Positions 1-10,544 of a stretch of DNA of 18,352 bases are shown piece after piece (position 1 is the stretch's first letter; every line of letters begins with the position of its first letter). Source of the DNA: Cerioporus squamosus (Eukaryota > Basidiomycota > Agaricomycetes > Polyporales > Polyporaceae). The position numbers and the translations under genes are program-made. The notes under the pieces are model-generated. The model was given only the letters and a program-made list of their open reading frames with translations. It was not told the origin of the DNA and did no database searches. The DNA lies in NCBI GenBank assembly GCA_022592435.1, contig JABYQS010000558.1, positions 1 to 18,352 of the forward strand. The letters run 5' to 3'.

Positions 1-2026
1 ACCGTCGACGCATGGGGTCGTGCACCGTCCCGCTGACGTCGCTGTCGTCGACGACTTCGCTCTCCCAGTCTAGATTGCTTGGGACAGGTGGACGTGTGCG
101 AAGGTACGTGCGCACGCTTGCTGGTCGCGTCAAGCAGACGTTTCATGTGGTGTTCGTACTGTAGCAGCACGTATCGCAGGGCTTCACGGCGCACACGGTC
201 TGCGCAGCTAGCTTTGCGCTTCGGCTTGCCGCACACACGATCTCGAGCTAGTTTGTCTGCGCCGCGGACAGAATTCGAACAACACTTACGCCCGCGTCGA
301 GCACGCTCCTTGTGGTGTGTGTAGCGGCTGACGGGCGGACACAGGCTGGAATTTGTACGAGATGCGTCGTTCGGGTTGGGCCTGACTTGCCCGGGACAGA
401 CGGACGCCGCACGGTTCTGCTAGCCGTGCACTGTGCGACGGTACGCCCTGGATGCGTGACTGCGTCGAGTACTCTACGTGCATGACGTTCTCTGACCATC
501 GCGCTTCGCAGGTCCCGCTGAGGCATGCTGTCAAGATGGCGCACTGGCTCGCCGCACACACGGCCTCGAGTTGGATCATTTATCGCTGGCTGCAGCACAC
601 GCGCCGTACCGATGCAGCATGTCACGGTGAACGGCATGTGCTATCCTCGTACAGGTGTAGCGTGCAATATATCTCCCTCTGTTCAGGTGTACGCACTGTT
701 TCGCTCGGGCAGACAGCGTCGCCGCAGTGCGCAGACTGATCTCAAGTTTCAACGCGCTCGGACCGAGCCTGTTCTGACCAGCAGCCAGCTCGACAGCTTG
801 TGCAGGCAGGCTCCGCAACATGGGCATGGTAGCATGGTGAGATCCCTCCATTCATGCGCCCGGACACAGAGCTGACTCTGCTGCAGCCTGATCCTTCGTG
901 TAGCTGCCAGCCATCCACGCGCACCAGATAGGCGACATCGATTCGCGACCGCCATGTCATGCGTGCAGCGCGCTCGCCCTTAGCAAAGCCGAGAGTCCCT
1001 CGACGCGGCCGCGTCGGGCCTGACCTGTCGAGGACAACGCAAAGCCGAGCCCCGAGCTGCGTGGGAGCCGCTTGAGTGTGTTTCGTCGCATGGTTCCGTC
1101 TGCACATGCTGACGAGGGTCGCATCGTTCCATCCGTATGTGGGCAGCGTCCCGTCTCCGGCTTGGCGGGAGCAAGGGTCTGACATCACACTGCCTGGTAC
1201 ATGTCGAGCAGAACACCTCTGTATCTCGCGCTGAAGGTTTGCTGAACATGCCGGTCGGTTGCAGTACAATATGATTATGGAAACTTGTCTGAACTCCTTG
1301 TGGGCTGGGCTTGCAGTGTGAATGACATCGAACGGCGGCAGGTATGGGACAGAATGCCCGGTGACGACATACCGCTGTCTGAGCCCGAGGACCTTGGACT
1401 CGGATTTGTACGCGGTCGAGCGATGCGAGGGTAGCTTAGCGAATTGGGCGGCGCAAGTCGCGCCGCGGCCCAGTGTCGCTTGAGATAGTCCGGCCCTGCA
1501 CTTTATTCCACAGCATCTCCGCTTGCACACTGCCATGTCCGGACTCCGGGTCTGTGGGATGTACGTCTCGACTCGCGAGTCTTGTCTCCTCACGGGCATG
1601 CTGGGTCTATCTGTGTGCAGCCTTACACTAGCTACAGAGGACATCTCACGATGATCAGCAGTGAGCACCTCTTGAAGGGAATACTAATTGCTCTCGGAGA
1701 CAATTGCAATCAAATTGGCTTGTTTCATGTCCATTTGACCTGCACTTCTGCGGGCCGTTTGGTGAGAACACGGAGGACCGGGTCAGTACTCTTCCCGAGC
1801 AGATAAAAGCGGCCGGCTTGGCATATGCGGTTAGCATCCGAGACCATGCACACCATTCTTAGATGTGACGGTATTCACAGTGGGTGAAGGGAGCGTATCT
1901 TGTGCCGAGTTCCAGTGAGGAGCAAGTCTGCAGCCACAGGTATTAGCTGGACTCCGTGTCCTGACCTTGCGGTGAACGGGCAAATAAGTAGCTTCGAGAA
2001 TACTGTCCCGGGACCAGTCTCAATGG
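1..2026. other. Region without a supported gene
   Basis: I recognise no protein family here. The longest open frame is on the minus strand at 742-1668 (about 300 codons). It starts with GTG, its first ATG is nine codons in, and its translation is rich in Arg, Cys and Ser with no motif I know. No convincing donor/acceptor pairs flank it. The stretch could be intergenic DNA, a decayed element or a very divergent gene; I see no terminal repeats or transposase or reverse-transcriptase motifs. Confidence 0.4.
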
Positions 2027-2034
2027 TATATAAA
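2027..2034 (+). promoter_or_regulatory. TATA box of the 2084-2840 gene
   Basis: A TATATAAA sequence lies 50 bp before the first ATG of the downstream gene. This fits a core promoter with a short 5' leader. It is predicted from sequence and position only. Confidence 0.55.
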
Positions 2035-2083
2035 GTGCAATGGTCGAGCCTCCCAGAGAACCAGCAGCTTTGAGGCTTCCACT

Positions 2084-2840
2084 ATGCGTCTCCGGCCGCA
2101 CACTCATGGCACTATGAACCACCTCTCGCGCTCATCGTCTCATGCTGCACTTGTCCACCCATACAAAGTGCAGCTGCCTACGTCGTCATATGCAACGGCA
2201 TGGGGAGAAGAGAAGGGTTACCTCCGTGCTCTGTTCGATGGAATGCTCGGTGAGTTCATCAGATTGCTCTGGCGCCGCCACGAGTTCTTCAATTCTTAAC
2301 GGCACGGGCACAGCTTACGAGACGGGATATCTGGATGCCAAGATGGCCTGGACCGCCCGAAGCTTCCAGCAGCGGGTCTTCCTCCGCTTCGATGTGAAGG
2401 CTGTTGGCTGGCCTCCGGAGGTCATCTTCCGCAACCCAAAGTGGCTCACCGTGAAGGAGATCCGACTCCTCATCGACCTCTGCACGTCGGGCCAGCTCTA
2501 CTTTGCACCTGCAACAGCCGACGAGCTTTCCGCTGCCAAGCAGGATGTTGCGCATGCCTGTCCCGGTGTCCTCTTTCCCACTCCGTCTCCGGACTACGGA
2601 CGGCGTGATATTGGCAGGCGGCTGCCCCACCCTGATGCGGAGAACCTCCGCCCGAGGCGATATGAGCGGAACGGTCCGAAGAGCGCAAAGTCGGTTGAGG
2701 GCGAGGCGGAGAGCGCTGGTGAGCTAGTTCCACGGGGTCCATTGCCGATGATGTTCAAGGATCGGACGTGGCTGGCATGGTCTGACGGAGTGTGGAGGGT
2801 TGCGACAGCAGCAGAGATCGAACCTCATGTCCATGCATAG
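2084..2840 (+). CDS. Orphan hypothetical protein (two exons, 230 aa)
   Basis: Exon 1 is 2084-2249 and exon 2 is 2314-2840. The 64-bp intron at 2250-2313 has a GTGAGT donor, a CTTAAC branch site and a GGGCACAG acceptor, and splices in phase 1. Start choice: the ATG at 2084 is the first after the TATA box; the ATG at 2114 (residue 11) is also possible. The protein is soluble, with no signal peptide or membrane segment. A hydrophobic and aromatic core spans residues about 68-120 and includes a GWPP motif at 87-90 and a WLTVKEIRLLIDL stretch at 99-111. An Arg-rich part at about 150-176 could be a nuclear signal. A Trp-containing tail lies at about 200-219. The GWP-plus-helix pattern resembles unnamed basidiomycete proteins I recall only loosely. 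Function unknown. The frame shows no break. Confidence 0.6.
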
Positions 2841-3331
2841 TAGTAGCAACTTCACTATGAACTATGAAGATGGACATTTGCTTCAGGCCCGTCGTTGTTT
2901 GCTCACCAAGAATATGATGCAAGCGAGGGATCGGCAGGCCAGACGCGCTCAATATCTCACGCGCACGAGCCGAAGGCAGTGAGTTGGTTATCCGCGGCCT
3001 AATGTCCGACCCCAAAACCAGGGCGTCTGGACTCTGCGGCTGTTCTCGCCTCTCCCCTCCCTACCTTGCACTGCTGCACCGAAGTGTATTCCTTGCACTC
3101 GACACTACATACCTACGACACTTCAAGCATCCAAGTCTATCTGGAGTCGGAGGACACAGAGCTTGGTGAGTGTCACCCACCTTGGATACATGCCGCACAC
3201 TCACCCAAGTCCCGAGGGATATAGAGCGCGAGTGACCGCCACACTCTCCTCCATCATCCGTTGCCATATTCTTTCGCACCCCTCACACGCGCTGCAGCAT
3301 CACCGCTCGTCCATGCATCATTCAGACCCTT
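2841..3331. other. Intergenic stretch / possible leader of the next locus
   Basis: No protein is supported. The stretch is CT-rich between about 3040 and 3310 and has GTGAGT-like sites at 3166 and 3332. Part of it may be the leader or first exon of the decayed module gene downstream. An ATG at 3313 read across the 3332 donor gives an immediate stop, so I could not build a first exon. Confidence 0.35.
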
Positions 3332-4806
3332 CTTGGTGAGTCCAAAACCGGCGCACGACGTCTTCTAGGCTCCATCATGTTCCGCGCTCGCTCTACGACA
3401 CTGTCGTGCAGACGCAGCGCATTGCCCATGTGGCAAAACTTCGGATGCCCCGCCGTGTGAGTCTTGCGGCCGCACTCCGACTGCGCTGTCGCGTCTGCGA
3501 TTCCCTTCCATATGTTACCACCTTTAACCCCTGTCCGTACTCCCGCGTCGCCCGGTGCACGGTTCATGCAGCGGATCATGGGCCGTAGTTGTCTATCAGA
3601 AGTGCGAGAGGACATCGAGGTGAGTAGAATGCACGAGTCCGAGCCAACAATGTGCTTGCTCACCTCATGCTCACGCCCACAGCCCTTCAAGCTCTGTATG
3701 TTGATGCCATCGCAGCACATCGTCCGGCTCCCAAACACTTCCGGTATGTGCTCCCGTTCCATTGTGAAATGAGTGCGACGTGGCACAGCGCATGGCTGTT
3801 GCACGCCGTGATCCTGCTGCATCGCATGACGCAGGTTGTCAGCAACCAGATCCGCTATCTCGGGCTGTCTCTACCGTGCGCTGAAGACGGCGTAGACATC
3901 TGGGTGAGTAAGGTCTTCTGCGGCGTGTCCTGATTATCGGAAACTCACCTCTTCCTCATGTGTGCAGGCCGCTCTGCTCGAGAACTCAATCATGGCCACT
4001 CACACTCACGGTGTCGTCGAGGGCCGGCTTGTGTGCCCATCGCCAGACACTTCCGACCCAAGTCAAGCACGTCGTCGTCTGCCTCCCGACTCCAAGTTGA
4101 CTGCGGGCTAATGACACCGATGTGAGTGAACTCTTCTCCGAGCATGTCAGAATCGCCCGTGGCTCACCTCTTTCTTGCATGTGCAGGTTGTCTTTGCTCG
4201 AGATTGTGGCTCCCGGCCTCTGTCAAGGAGGCACAATGCCGCTCGTGTGCTGATCCCCAGATGGCCCGTATCAAGTGTGTCCTCATCTGGCTTCCTGCTC
4301 TTCGACTGCACGCTGACAAGGCCGATGTGAGTAGACTCTCCTCCCAGCTCTTCGATCCACGACGGCTCACCTCTTTGTGTACGTGCAGGTCGTCTTTGCT
4401 CGAGAAGCTTGCTCCCGGCAGCTGTCACGACAGCCGAAAGCAGTGGTCGCTTGCATGTCGTTTCAGCGGCCGATGTGCTATCCTCTCACCCTTGTCAGCA
4501 CTCGCATCCACCTACACCATGTCGAACCTCCGTCTCGTCGTCCCGGGAGCGCATCTGCCGTCGTCACGCTGGCACAGGACGACATCGAGGTGAGCAAACT
4601 CTCCCGGGTCTGCTGTGCACATCTGACGCGCGTGTTCCTCGTCTGTACAGGTCGTCTTCGTCGCTGCTCTGCACAGAGCACCGCACTCGCTCCACCTACA
4701 CTGCGTCCTTCGTCCCCGCAGCCTCGCGCAGAGTACGAAACCGACCGCGAGATCGAAGCTTCTCCGAAGCCAACTCCGAGTCACCTGTATGTACACCCTG
4801 AATTGA
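3332..4806 (+). pseudogene. Decayed gene made of repeated exon-intron modules
   Basis: Five well-formed introns of similar length occur in a row: 3620-3682, 3904-3967, 4122-4186, 4327-4388 and 4590-4650 (63, 64, 65, 62 and 61 bp). The exons between them are 221, 154, 140 and 201 bp. Exons before the donors end in similar codons reading DIE, DIW, DTD, KAD and DIE. Exons after the acceptors begin alike: 4187 and 4389 share GT(T/C)GTCTTTGCTCGAGA, and in another frame read SLLExxAPG; 3968 reads AALLEN. Exon ends also match (VKHVVVCLP before 4121, IKCVLIWLP before 4326). Within exons the start and end blocks lie in different frames, and stops occur (for example TAA at 4109). The last exon could run to a TGA at 4804-4806. 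A leucine-rich-repeat or F-box-type ancestor is a guess from the repeated LP/LLE pattern. Confidence 0.5.
3611..4700 (+). repeat. Tandem exon-intron repeat units
   Basis: Donor spacing is 284, 218, 205 and 263 bp. Three introns share a 3' half close to CTCACCTCTT followed by TGCAG, and the 4122 and 4327 introns also share GTGAGT followed by ACTCT near the 5' end. The units are diverged, roughly 60-75% identical by eye over the shared blocks. The 5' flank (3611-3619) and the exon before 4590 both end with GACATCGAG. This supports past tandem duplication of an exon plus its intron. Confidence 0.55.
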
Positions 4807-5325
4807 AGTCCCATCCGCCTAGACGTCTTGCATGTGCTCGCCAGAACCACAGAGAGCAGCCAGGCGAGTCCGAGAGCAGAAGAGCCGCGAGATGGTGGTG
4901 GCAGGAGGCAGGCTGCGAGCGGTGGGGACGACGGCCAAGTGCTGTGCCATTAGGCGCCCGTTCGAGCGAGATGTTTCTTGCGCGAGATCTGTGGTTTGCT
5001 GCAGAGGCCGTTGTGTCGTGTACGCAACGAAATATATTTGCCATCTACTACATGCCCGATTCCGGGTCCCCTGCGAAGTCGCCAGCTTGAATACACTGCT
5101 CGAACATTGTCCTGCTAGAACATACACCGGGGACAGCCCCCCTGCGAGGAGCTCCCCGCCCGCACGTACACACCCACTCTCTGTACACACCCACCCTCAC
5201 GTACACACCGATTCTCTGTACACACCCACTCTCTGTAGAGCCAGACGGTCAATCGGAGAGATGTCGCCCCATCTCGCAGATCCCCACGCCACGAGGCTAC
5301 TCACCGCCAGCGCCGTGCGCAGCCC
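4807..5325. other. Intergenic, between convergent loci
   Basis: No gene is supported. The stretch separates the plus-strand module pseudogene from the 3' end of the minus-strand mannosyltransferase. A minisatellite-like repeat (described separately) lies at 5165-5238. Confidence 0.5.
5165..5238. repeat. 17-18 bp imperfect tandem repeat
   Basis: The core GTACACAC recurs at 5166, 5183, 5201 and 5218, each followed by a variant of CCACTCTCT. Period is 17-18 bp, with a little over four copies. It lies just beyond the 3' end of the mannosyltransferase gene. Confidence 0.75.
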
Positions 5326-7838
5326 TCACCGCCACATACGCTCCCACTGCCGCATGCACGAGTACCCGTCGTAGTCTGCCCCGGCAGTCAGCATCGCACA
5401 GGTGGAAACGACCAGGACACGCACCGAAACTGCGCTTGGGGTCGCACCCGCACTTCCCGCGCGCCCACGCGCCCTCGCCCTTGGGACAGTGCGTGTACGG
5501 GTTGTGCTCGTACCCGATCTCGTCAAAGAAGTGGATCTGCTCCTTGCTCTGGAAGAGCGCGGCCGCGATGCTGTGCACCGGCGCGTCGCCCCAGCGCTGC
5601 AGCCGCAGGCGCGTCAGCATCCGCGGGCAAGGCGACGGACCAGGGACGGACGCACCTCGTAGTAGAACCCGCCCTTCCTGTCGAGGTGCTCGAAGAACTT
5701 CGAGTACGCCTCGCTCCGCCAGAAGTCCATGTCCGCGATCTCGAAGTTGCTCCAGACTGCGCGCGTCAGATGTCAGTCAACAAGGGGTCGGAGGGAGACG
5801 CACAGTGGCAGTTGTTGTACGTGTTCCCGCCGTCCTCGGACATGTAGCCCATCGCGTTGTCGCGCGCGACGTACTGCGCGTTCTCCTGCACGAACTCCTT
5901 CACGCTGTCCCACAGCGTCGGGATCGTCGCCCCGAACTCGTACATCGTGATCGTGAACGCTGTCCGCGCGCGTCAGCGGCAGAAACGCAGCAGCGAGGAA
6001 GGACGCACCGTAAGTCTTGTTGTGGTCCTCCATGAACAGGAACGGGTCAAAGTCGATGTCGCAGTGGAAGTGCACGTCCGGCTCCACGCGCCAGTACCAC
6101 TTGTACTGCTGCAGCAGCTGGTGCCGGTAGAAGAACTGCGTGCGCGCCTGTCAGCGCTCGCCCGAAGACGGAAGACGCGAGACGCACCCCGGAGTTGAAG
6201 CGGCACATGTTGCGGTAGCTCACGCTCCCGCCGTAGATGATGTTGTCCGCGACCATCTTCTCGCGCCCGGCGGTCGCGCGCGCCTCGTCGATCCACTCGG
6301 GCTGGTACCAGTGCTCGCGCGGGACGAGCCCGAAGGTGACCTCGCCGTTGATCACGTTGCCCACGCGTCTGTGGAGAGAGCGGAGTTAGTGATGTCTGCG
6401 TCGGGGGGTGAACGGCCCTGGAGGAGGGACGGGAGAGGAATGCGGGAACGTCCGCGTCGTGCCCATCTTTCCGAGGCTAACCACGCGCAGGAGGTGCTTG
6501 CCCAGTGCCATACGGGTCAAATATCGAATCTCGCAGTTTCACTCGCTTCTAGGTTTCTAACGCTCACGCAAATTAACGAAGAGTCCCGCGTGACGCTCGG
6601 GGAGCCCGCGATGCGTACGCAAGACGGGAAATGCAACGAGACCGGCGGACGATCGCGCCCTGCTGGTGCGTACTGCCACCGTATCGAGGCGACGGGCGTA
6701 GAGAAGGCACTGTACGTGCACGCAGCGACACCGAAACATTGGAAGGAGGACGCGAGGATCGACGTCGTACTCGAGAGAAAGCGCAAGAACATTTCCGTCC
6801 TCCCAGGATATGAAGTTACGCCAGAATCTGCACATGCCAGATCGTACAAGCACATTGCTCGTGCACCATAGGCAATGGACGCGCAGAGTTAGTCGCAGGA
6901 ACCCGCACCCGTCATGCATACCAGACTCGGCGTCGAGTGATGGCCTCTGGCGATACTGTCCGCATCGACTCCGCCCAAGCTCGATGGGTGTATGCCTGCA
7001 CACGCGAACCCCGAGTCCATGCGACAACTACCAGGCAGCGAGAGTCTTGCAAAGCGATGGCTCCAGTCCGACAACCCACTGATCACGTACAAAGAAACAC
7101 ACCAAATCCCACATTTGCGCGATGCTTTTACTCAGGAACAGCGCCTCTGACTGTGCAGTGCTACGTACGCCAGAAGCGTCGCGTAGATGCGAGTCAGAAT
7201 GACGAGATGGGTGGACGGCATGGCTAAGCTGGCATCCTTCCAGTTGATGACTGCTATCGATCCAACTGTGGGCGCAGCGACGAACGCGGGTGCAGATGGC
7301 GTGGTCCATAGTCCACGCTTGGACAATGTATGAACGCGGGAGAAGAGCGACAGCTCCGCGAAGGAAGAGGCGGAGAGGAAGAGTGGGAAAGAGACGAACA
7401 CTCACGTTTTGAACTCGTCCGAGAACGGCTCCTCGTTCAAGAACACCCACGGATAGCCAAACTTCTTGTTGAACCGGTCCTCCAGCCTGCGTGCGCTCCG
7501 CACGGCGTTGTCCACGTCGGAGTTGCGGGCGAGCATGAGGATGGTGGCGTTCGCGCGGCGACTGAGGAGCGTGTCCGGGTGGTTCGTGTCGGGGTCGAGG
7601 ACATAGTACTCGTCGGGGACGGCGTCGGAGGAGGGGGAGCCCCAGGAGAGCTGGGAGGCGATGTGCTTGAACGAGGTGGCGCGGCCGTAGTCTGCGTGTG
7701 TGAAGCTGAGGATCGAGTGCAGGCCGATCTGGGAAGGGCGTGGGTGAGTGTCCGGGCGGATGCCAAGGGAGGGCGACTGACGATGATGACGAGGACGAGG
7801 AGCACGTAGCGGCTCGTCGTCGTCAGCTTGAGCGCCAT
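5326..7838 (-). CDS. GT15 alpha-mannosyltransferase (Kre2/Mnt1/Ktr family)
   Basis: This encodes a Golgi type II membrane enzyme that transfers mannose from GDP-mannose in alpha linkage to O- and N-glycans. Exons on the minus strand, 5' to 3', are 7782-7838, 7406-7728, 6188-6368, 6009-6135, 5804-5959, 5656-5756, 5425-5596 and 5326-5375. They total 1167 nt (388 aa) in one frame. The short cytoplasmic tail is followed by a membrane anchor at about residues 11-29. The catalytic domain starts near 78 (ANATILMLARN). Family hallmarks are FGYPWVFLNEEPF, SYRNMCRFNSGFFYRH, RVEPDV (EPD at 205-207, the metal-binding DXD equivalent), YNNCHFWSNFEIADMDFWR (Glu287 matches the proposed catalytic Glu of Kre2) and ERWGDAPVHS, with the C-terminal DYDGYSCMRQWERMW. 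Six introns are 47-59 bp; one is 1037 bp. NAT at 79-81 is a possible glycosylation site. No break is seen. Which Ktr subgroup it belongs to cannot be told. Confidence 0.95.
6369..7405 (-). other. Unusually long intron (1037 bp) of the GT15 gene
   Basis: The donor GTGAGT (from 7405) and acceptor CCACAG (at 6369), with a CTAAC branch site 14 nt before it, join DEFK-T to RVGN in the expected frame. That junction is continuous in the GT15 family, so the whole stretch must be intronic. It is about twenty times longer than the gene's other introns. Open frames inside it (for example minus 6557-7027, 7028-7450) look like nothing I know, and I found no obvious terminal inverted repeats. Confidence 0.85.
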
Positions 7839-8104
7839 TGCCGGGGTCGGGCCGGTGACGTCGGTAGTCGCTGTCGCGGGGAGCTGTGGGCGGGGCGTAG
7901 GGAATGGGTGGCAGGAGTGAGAGGGCGTCGAGGAGGAGCGTCGGGGGTCTATCTAGCAGAGCCTGTGCGGCCGTAGAGGCTGGCTGCGGGCGCTGGCCTG
8001 TCACTCTCGACGCCCATGGAGTAAGTATGCATTCGCCCATCAATCTTCTCCGCAGCGAAGCTCCGCAGAGGGCGCGGTATCGGTGCCGCAACACCCGACG
8101 CAGC

Positions 8105-8114
8105 CCATATATGG
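8105..8114. promoter_or_regulatory. CArG-box-like palindrome CCATATATGG
   Basis: This is a perfect CC(A/T)6GG palindrome about 267 bp upstream of the GT15 start codon. CArG boxes are bound by MADS-box factors (SRF/Mcm1 type). It also contains TATATA and could act as a distal TATA element. One occurrence is weak evidence. Confidence 0.3.
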
Positions 8115-10147
8115 CAGCCGTAGTGTTCAACCCGTCCGATCCCGCCATGGATCTCTCTCTGCATCCGCCCCGACGCGTCCTGCTCGCTGCGCGCCACAGC
8201 TCTCGCGACCTTCACCCGGAGCGCACACGTCATCGCCTGCTTTTCTGCCTCCGAGATCGAGAATGCGTGTCCCGGAGCCCAGATCCGTCTCGATCGTCCC
8301 TCGTTCACCGTGCCTATCCCTCCTCCTCCAGGACACAAACCACGCAAACCACACGGGCTGGTTATCACGGTTCACCATCTCTTTCGCTCCATCACGACAG
8401 CCTCGATCTGCCTCACGCATTGTACATGTATACCCTACAGAAGACGCTCAAGGATGTACATCATATGGGCCAGCGTTCGGATCCTCGGTGATATCCCCGG
8501 GTCCGCTCACACGACGGAGGGACATACTTAAACTGTGCTATGCTCACGGGCGGCGATCTCTCGCCTGCACTCCTCTCCAGCTCCCTTCACCTCCTCAGCG
8601 AGTGCGCACTGCTCCACCGTCACGCGTCACGTACCTTCGCGAACTCCCACCGCCCACGGTCCTCGACCGTCCCGCAGCTTCTCCTCGTCCGACAGGCGGT
8701 GCTCTAGTACCGTGACAGACTTTGTCGGCAGTCTGCCAGTGTCCGCCTCGTTGCTGTCGGTGCGGGTCTCAGTCTATCAGATGTCCGTGCGTATACTGAC
8801 ATGCATACATTGCTACATCTTTCACAGTGCTTCAAGCTCCAGCCCTCGTCTCGGAGAGAACGCTCTTGTCCATCGGACACATACACAGAAGACGTGAACA
8901 ACACCGAGACAGCGACATTGGATCGGAAGAGTACAGCACATCGCGCTGCTCCTGCCACCAGCACCGAGCTCGAATGCCCATGCCAATCTTAGAGGAAGAC
9001 GATGCCACGGCCTGCCGCCTCAGCGACCGCGCGTCTCCGACTCCGGCCCGTCCGAGTCGTGCGGGGACCCGCGGGGACCCTCAGGCCTTCAAGCTTCATG
9101 CACCGGCGCGACCCGTCAGGCTGCCGGAACGGCGTGCAATGGGTCCGTCGTGCGTCGTCCACCACTGTCCAACCGTACAACTCGGTATCTGCTGACACTG
9201 TCACCCTCAGCCTGGCACTACGGCAAACTGCGTCACTCATTCTGCAGCGGATACCTACAGGCTGGTCCGACTCCCGAGTCGCGGTGGACTCCAGTCTCAA
9301 TGATGTCGTCAATGTCACTCACGACGTTGCCAGACAGGCTGAGGCTTGGCTTGGCTTGGTTCCTCAAGTACCCGGACGTCCAGGCACGAACCTCAACTAC
9401 GGAGGACCCTTAGCCTTGGTCGACTCGGACCAAGTAAGTATCGCACCGCACAGTCACGATCTCTGGCACCCGTCCACGGTCCACCAGGGTACTTGCTTGA
9501 AGTTTTAGTGCGGGTGAGTCGACATGGATATGGATACCGATATGGATACCGACACCTGCACTGGCAGCCGTGACGGTGACACTGACGCTCCCACCCAGGC
9601 TGCAGCCTGCCACTGTCACTGTCAGTGCGTTGGCATGACATGCTGCGATCCGAGGGGATAACCACCACCACCCAAGCGACTGACTCGGAGTAGTACTTAC
9701 TCGGCGGACCACCCGTGCGCTCGAACGAGCCATAATTGCGGCGTCGTCACAGGACTAGGACTCTGAAGCCCCGACTTCGCCTTGGAAGAGCTCGCGAGTC
9801 TCGTGAAAGTCGGAGTCTGAAAGTGAACTCATTGGCCTACGGCGGGTGAAGCTTGAAGTACCGTTACGAAAACAGGCGCCCGCCCGCTCGGGCTTGATAC
9901 CGCAGCCGGCCGCTCTCGTCGATCCAGCGAAGCCGATCCCATGTAGCTGTAGACTTCGCGAGCTGCTCCCCCCGAGGTGCATCAAACGATTCCTAGCAGC
10001 AGATTTCGAGTCGGAGTGCGGCTGCCCATGACTGTGTCCAACGCACGCGGCGCCGTCCGACGTCTCGCCGGTGAGTCTCGTACCTTCATTGGGGGCCAAG
10101 AACTTACTTGCTTGCCACTCGCGCGGCTGCCCTCAAGCTCAAGCTCC

Positions 10148-10180
10148 CACCTGGCACCTGGCACCTGGCACCTGGCACCT
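10148..10180. repeat. Heptanucleotide repeat (CTGGCAC)n
   Basis: Four perfect CTGGCAC copies at 10151-10178 with partial copies on both sides. Each junction makes a CACCTG E-box-type hexamer. It lies about 200 bp before the TATA box of the first RNase III-like gene. Confidence 0.85.
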
Positions 10181-10379
10181 ACCGCTGCAACCCGGAGCTG
10201 CTGCAGTACCACCCACAGCGCAGTGCGGGTACATGCTACGGTAGGCCCCTCTGAACCCTCCGCAGTCGGTCCTCAGCTCGAAACTCCCAACTCCTACGCG
10301 GGCTGGTGGGAGTCCAGCAGCACGAGCGCACGCGTGGCTGCAGGCTGCAGGCTGTCGACGTCCACCTACAGCCCGGTGG

Positions 10380-10385
10380 TATATA
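10380..10385 (+). promoter_or_regulatory. TATA box of the first RNase III-like gene
   Basis: TATATA about 240 bp upstream of the ATG at 10622. The implied leader of about 200 nt carries the CAC and TCC microsatellites. No ATG in the gene's own frame occurs between this box and 10622, which supports that start. Confidence 0.45.
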
Positions 10386-10416
10386 GGCCGCGCCGCATCG
10401 TGGCCGGACTGAGCAT

Positions 10417-10440
10417 CACCACCACCACCACCACCACCAC
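10417..10440. repeat. (CAC)8 microsatellite
   Basis: Eight uninterrupted CAC triplets in the predicted 5' leader of the first RNase III-like gene. Confidence 0.9.
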
Positions 10441-10544
10441 TACTCCAGTCTCCCAAGTGTTCGGTGTCACCCAGTGCCATCCACTTCTCCCCGCCTACAT
10501 AGCACCCAGGACTCATCGCCACCCCCTTCAAGTTCACACCACCC

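Larger units (their letters stand above)
7839..10379. other. 2.5 kb with no supported gene
   Basis: This holds the GT15 promoter side and the upstream side of the first RNase III-like gene. Open frames such as plus 8083-8715 and 9002-9508 are low-complexity (Pro, Arg, Ser) and match no family I know. A GTAAGT donor-like site at 9434 is isolated. A short direct repeat of GATATGGATACC (two copies, with a partial third) lies at 9523-9554. Confidence 0.45.

Noticed and set aside
4377..5090. Plus-strand 237-codon frame
   Set aside because: It reads straight through the well-formed intron at 4590-4650 and belongs to the repeated module array.
6140..6871. Plus-strand 243-codon frame
   Set aside because: It is antisense to GT15 exon 3 and part of its long intron, and resembles no known protein.
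9002..9508. Possible degraded fourth RNase III-like copy (a short stretch resembles the VPPGTNL part of exon 2)
   Set aside because: Only a few residues match, and neither the RLxxLG nor the RIFxTYxGAV block is found nearby.
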